From the NCBI GenBank assembly GCA_900618425.1, contig UZAN01039920.1, forward strand, positions 19,039 to 83,038: DNA of 64,000 bases, read 5' to 3'. The position numbers were made by a program, and so were the translations under genes. Positions 60,648 through 64,000 of this stretch are shown here, piece after piece. The notes under the pieces are model-generated. The model searched no databases. It was not told the origin of the DNA and worked only from the letters and a program-made list of their open reading frames with translations. Within the stretch, counting starts at the first letter, position 1; each line of letters opens with the position of its first letter. This DNA comes from Echinostoma caproni. Its lineage: Eukaryota > Platyhelminthes > Trematoda > Plagiorchiida > Echinostomatidae.

Positions 60648-62590
60648 GTATGCATTTTGTGCGTGCTATACATGACAGCGTCCCATAAGTGAGACAGATT
60701 TATTGAATGTCTCAAACAATGCTCGAGTGAAGCAACGAAATTCCTTGATGTGTTGTTTGTGTGCCAAATAACGTCCATTTGTGCTGTTGGAGCACTGATG
60801 GTTTTTGCTTACAACGATAAAATGGTGGGGATTAGATTGACGTGTTCTTTACTCCAGATGGTTAACGCGTCTAGACATTGCCGGTTCAACTTTATCGTAT
60901 GAGTCGTGCCTGTAATTTCGAGAATGACGTTGCAGACCTACTCTGACAGATATTGGGGTACATTGAAGAAAACAAGAAAATGTAGCATCCACTTGATCAA
61001 ATCAAGAAACTGTTGGTGGTAGAGCAAAAAAGTGAGGGTTTCATGATACGAGACGCCTTAATTCGACTATTTTCGAATTCCCCGAAAAAACATCTTGTGT
61101 TAAGGATAAAACCAACTGTGGGGAGGAATAACCAGGCCTATTAATCAAAATCGGTAATATGAAAAGGGCACAATAATAATGAACAGTAAATTGAAAGAAA
61201 AGCAAAACAGGAATAGCGGTCACATGACTCTAGTGGGTGAAGATGCATTCCACAATGACGGTATAATACTTTCACCGTATATCATGTAAAACGAAAGGAG
61301 CATATATTCCACTCTTACCAAAAACGAAGGAGAATACCATATTTTAAGTAAATACTAGATGTGGGTGTTCGCTTATTTGAGGCATACAATGAAAACACAG
61401 AGTGTAGATATACAAAGCAGACCCTAGCTGTAATTCAAATGTATTGCTGAATGACTCTAGTGTACATTGTTTATTTGAGGCCAGTAGATGTACAACTTTC
61501 GAGGTTCTCCCTAAGACAATATTCATGGATGTGAAGAAGATGGATGTTAAAATCAGACAATATTCGAGGTAATTCGAAATATTCATTCCTCCGTTACAAA
61601 CATGTATATTCGTCCATGAGTACCAAACAGTATGGTGATATCATTGTTCACAGCGCATTGGATAATGACAGGTCAATTCACAAATGTATCTAGATTCTGA
61701 GGTCTTGTCTGCAGAAATTGCAAAGTTTTAAGCATCTATAATCTGTGAGGACTATCATTTTACCAACCAGAGTATGCTTCTAATGGATATATATCTAGTT
61801 CATAAATAGCCTTTCCGGAGCAACCAATAAATCACCTGAACATTGAGTCGGGGCGAGCTACTCTCCGAAATGCGCCTGAACCGTGAACAAACATATCTTG
61901 TTGTAAATCATTTTGACAGTAAATGTGTGAGGCAGACGTGCTGGAAACACCTATTCGGCGAATGTTAAACACCAGGCGAGTAGTCGGGTTCTCTTAGATA
62001 AATCATTCTCATGTTACATATCTGCAACTTTGTCTTTGTCGGTCTTCAACCGCATTCCGATGCTTCTATGCGGTTAAACAATAAAAGCTTGTTCAATAAT
62101 ACTTGTTGTACTATTTGGAAAACCTAACAAGCAGCATTACTGAACATACGCGTTTCTCAAAAAGGTTAAACTTCATTTTAAAAGGTCTTATGCATCGGTT
62201 TTACTGCTCTCTCCGATAGATTTTCCAATGGCTACAAAAATCAAGTGCATAACCAGATTACACAGGATAAACAAAACATTAATTTTAGTAACATTAGTTC
62301 TTAAAAACATTTTAATTTATGTCAGAAATTATTCCTCGCACGTCCTTTGATATCAATAAATGCTTTGTTTTGGAATGATAAATGAACCGTTTGATCGGAT
62401 CACGGATAGTGTCACAGTTCCCCGACACGTTCTCATTTCATGTGTGTTTTGCAGCGGAAAGAGAAAAACTCATTGTGAATGATGCTTGATTTGCGGCTTA
62501 TCAAAACAGGGAAGCTTGATTAACACATTCTTCTTGTGTTAATGGAATAGCATTAACTTTAGGCTGATCACCCGCTCATCCTTCTTCTCG

Positions 62591-62628
62591 TCATCATCAT
62601 CATCATCATCATCACCATCATCATCATG
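62591..62628. repeat. (ATC)n microsatellite
   Basis: About twelve TCA/ATC units with one interruption (ACC), read directly. Confidence 0.9.
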
Positions 62629-63830
62629 ACAGATGGAGTTCTATTGTTCATAGTGTGAATCTCGCATTTTAGCTCACATTCTCGTTTGTTTGATCTAAAT
62701 CGCAGTTCTCTGATGACCTTAACAAACGGTTTTCTCACTCCCACCCCACAGAGGTGTATGAGGATATCAAGGAAAGAAAGCCGCATCGGGAAACTGTATC
62801 GTTCAGATCTCCACACCCACAGATCAACAATATTTGAATTGTTTTGTTCAACTGGCTGTTTGTCTGTCAAATACTGACGCCGATCATCAGGACTGAAGCA
62901 ATCCATCGTGATCTGAACTGATAATGTGGAAGCAACTGGCTATGATTATTAGCCCTCATGAACGATATTTCATCGGAAAATTTCAGCTTTTTCACGGATT
63001 TGGACTATGGTTTACACTTTTATGGTAATTATCCTTTCACTATTGTCATATCGGATCCGCGAACTCCGACACTGATGGGTGGTTTTAATGTCGAATGCCA
63101 GTGTGCTTTTGTCCTTCAGTTATCACCAAGTATAGAGTTGGTGCAACTAATTTATCACTCTTCTCAATGAGGTGCAATAAAGCTACTTACTAACTTGAAT
63201 AGCTAAATAAGTTCAAGGAATATGTAAAAGGAAAACTCTATCTTACGCCCTCGAATATGTCAGCCGCTGGTCAACAACAGACATTCATATAGAGCAACAT
63301 GAGTAAGTTAACTGTGATGCGGAAAAACATCATTCAGTTGGGATTATTTTGCGCTAAGAAGAGCACTCAGCGGCTGAAAACTACTGCATAGCGCGTGGGT
63401 AAACACTCCTAATGATCTGATAACAGTATTTTGTATTTACCTCGCAATTTACTGATAATGTATTCTGATACGCGTTAATTTGCAATTGAAATCGGTGCCA
63501 AAGAAAGCTGGCAACAGGAAAGAAAGGATAAAACTGGTAACGTGATTCACATAAACAGCAATAGGCTCATCGGTATATTTTTCAAGCAGTACACGTATAT
63601 TTCATGTAGATAAGTAAAATTCAATTAATTGTGTGTACCACTTAGCTGTTAGAACCAACGAAATGTTTTAGTTATCCCGGACTTGATGGATGGTCTCCAT
63701 ATTTCTCATTGTGTACAGCTGAATAAATATAGTCCAGATCACTCTCTCAGGTATTTTGAAAGTGTTTACCACTATATGCTTTAAGTGGCACATGTTTCTT
63801 TACCTACATAGAAGGTTTGATTCCAGGAGT
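62629..63830. other. Unrecognised sequence
   Basis: No gene or repeat recognised. Confidence 0.35.
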
Positions 63831-64000
63831 ATCTCTGCAGCCAAAATCTCGAATATCCTGATAGGCATTAACTCATATCTTCTTAATGGATTCAAAGTGC
63901 CTCAACCAAGCTGATGCCTCCCAAGGCCTCAGTATGGTTGGGGGTGGGTGTCTAGGGTTGCGGCTGGTCACCCTGCCCTTGCATCTCACGAAATGCCCCC
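63831..64000 (-). repeat. Possible start of a GC-richer repeat running off the window
   Basis: The last 100-170 bases turn GC-rich compared with everything since 59 kb. On the minus strand they have an open frame (LRPWEASAWLRHF, NAYQDIRDFG) that reads like transposon or gene coding sequence. I cannot name the family, and the element is cut by the window end. Confidence 0.3.

Larger units (their letters stand above)
58965..62590. other. Mostly unrecognised AT-rich sequence with weak exon signals
   Basis: Two weak exon candidates occur here and are listed separately (60069 and 60518). Otherwise I recognise no gene or repeat. Confidence 0.35.

Noticed and set aside
1..64000. Prokaryotic signatures: operons, Shine-Dalgarno sites, CRISPR arrays, IS elements
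   Set aside because: None seen. Split genes, LINEs, Penelope-like elements and SINEs show a eukaryotic genome.
1..64000. LTR retrotransposon or endogenous virus
   Set aside because: No gag, protease, RNase H or integrase blocks and no long terminal repeats were recognised; all RT blocks belong to LINE or Penelope-like types.

Overview
The window looks like non-model eukaryotic, flatworm (platyhelminth) DNA: AT-rich, almost free of long ORFs, and littered with decayed retrotransposons and DNA transposons. It contains one assembly gap (22848-23489) and several single or short runs of N. The flatworm reading rests on one host-gene exon that encodes a neuropeptide F (NPF) precursor with the platyhelminth-type C-terminus, and on a repeat set (RTE- and CR1-type LINEs, Penelope-like elements, Tc1-like transposons, tRNA-derived SINEs) that fits a fluke or tapeworm. 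I cannot name the species.

Layout. 1-6 kb: NPF-like gene on the minus strand. Its main exon (5394 to about 5857 or 5950) ends inside the penultimate Arg codon at a perfect splice donor, the intron position known for the NPY/NPF family. A possible last exon (Arg-Phe-Gly-stop) lies at 2206-2215. A tRNA-derived SINE at 4300-4440 sits in the predicted intron. 8-15 kb: Tc1-like transposase remnant (8236-8555, minus), a 190-bp imperfect palindrome (9666-9856), and two minus-strand SINE-like units. 19-22.8 kb: a long dead RTE-type LINE on the minus strand, running up to the gap. 30.5-37.1 kb: a plus-strand graveyard with a dead CR1-type LINE and then three Penelope-like 3' ends. 40.2-40.4 kb: another tail of one of these Penelope families. 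43.5-44.1 kb: a different, RT-deleted Penelope-like copy on the minus strand. 47.7-48.8 kb: two convergent exon candidates with good splice signals and no recognised family. 55-59 kb: a dispersed repeat plus SINE, a class II tRNA-like cloverleaf, and a rearranged Tc1-like transposase.

No operon, CRISPR array, rRNA gene or intact mobile element was seen. All TE reading frames are broken by stops and frameshifts, so none looks autonomous. The likely host coding content is the NPF gene, with weaker exon candidates near 16.5, 47.7, 48.5, 60.1 and 60.6 kb. The rest is AT-rich intergenic or intronic sequence in which I recognise nothing.
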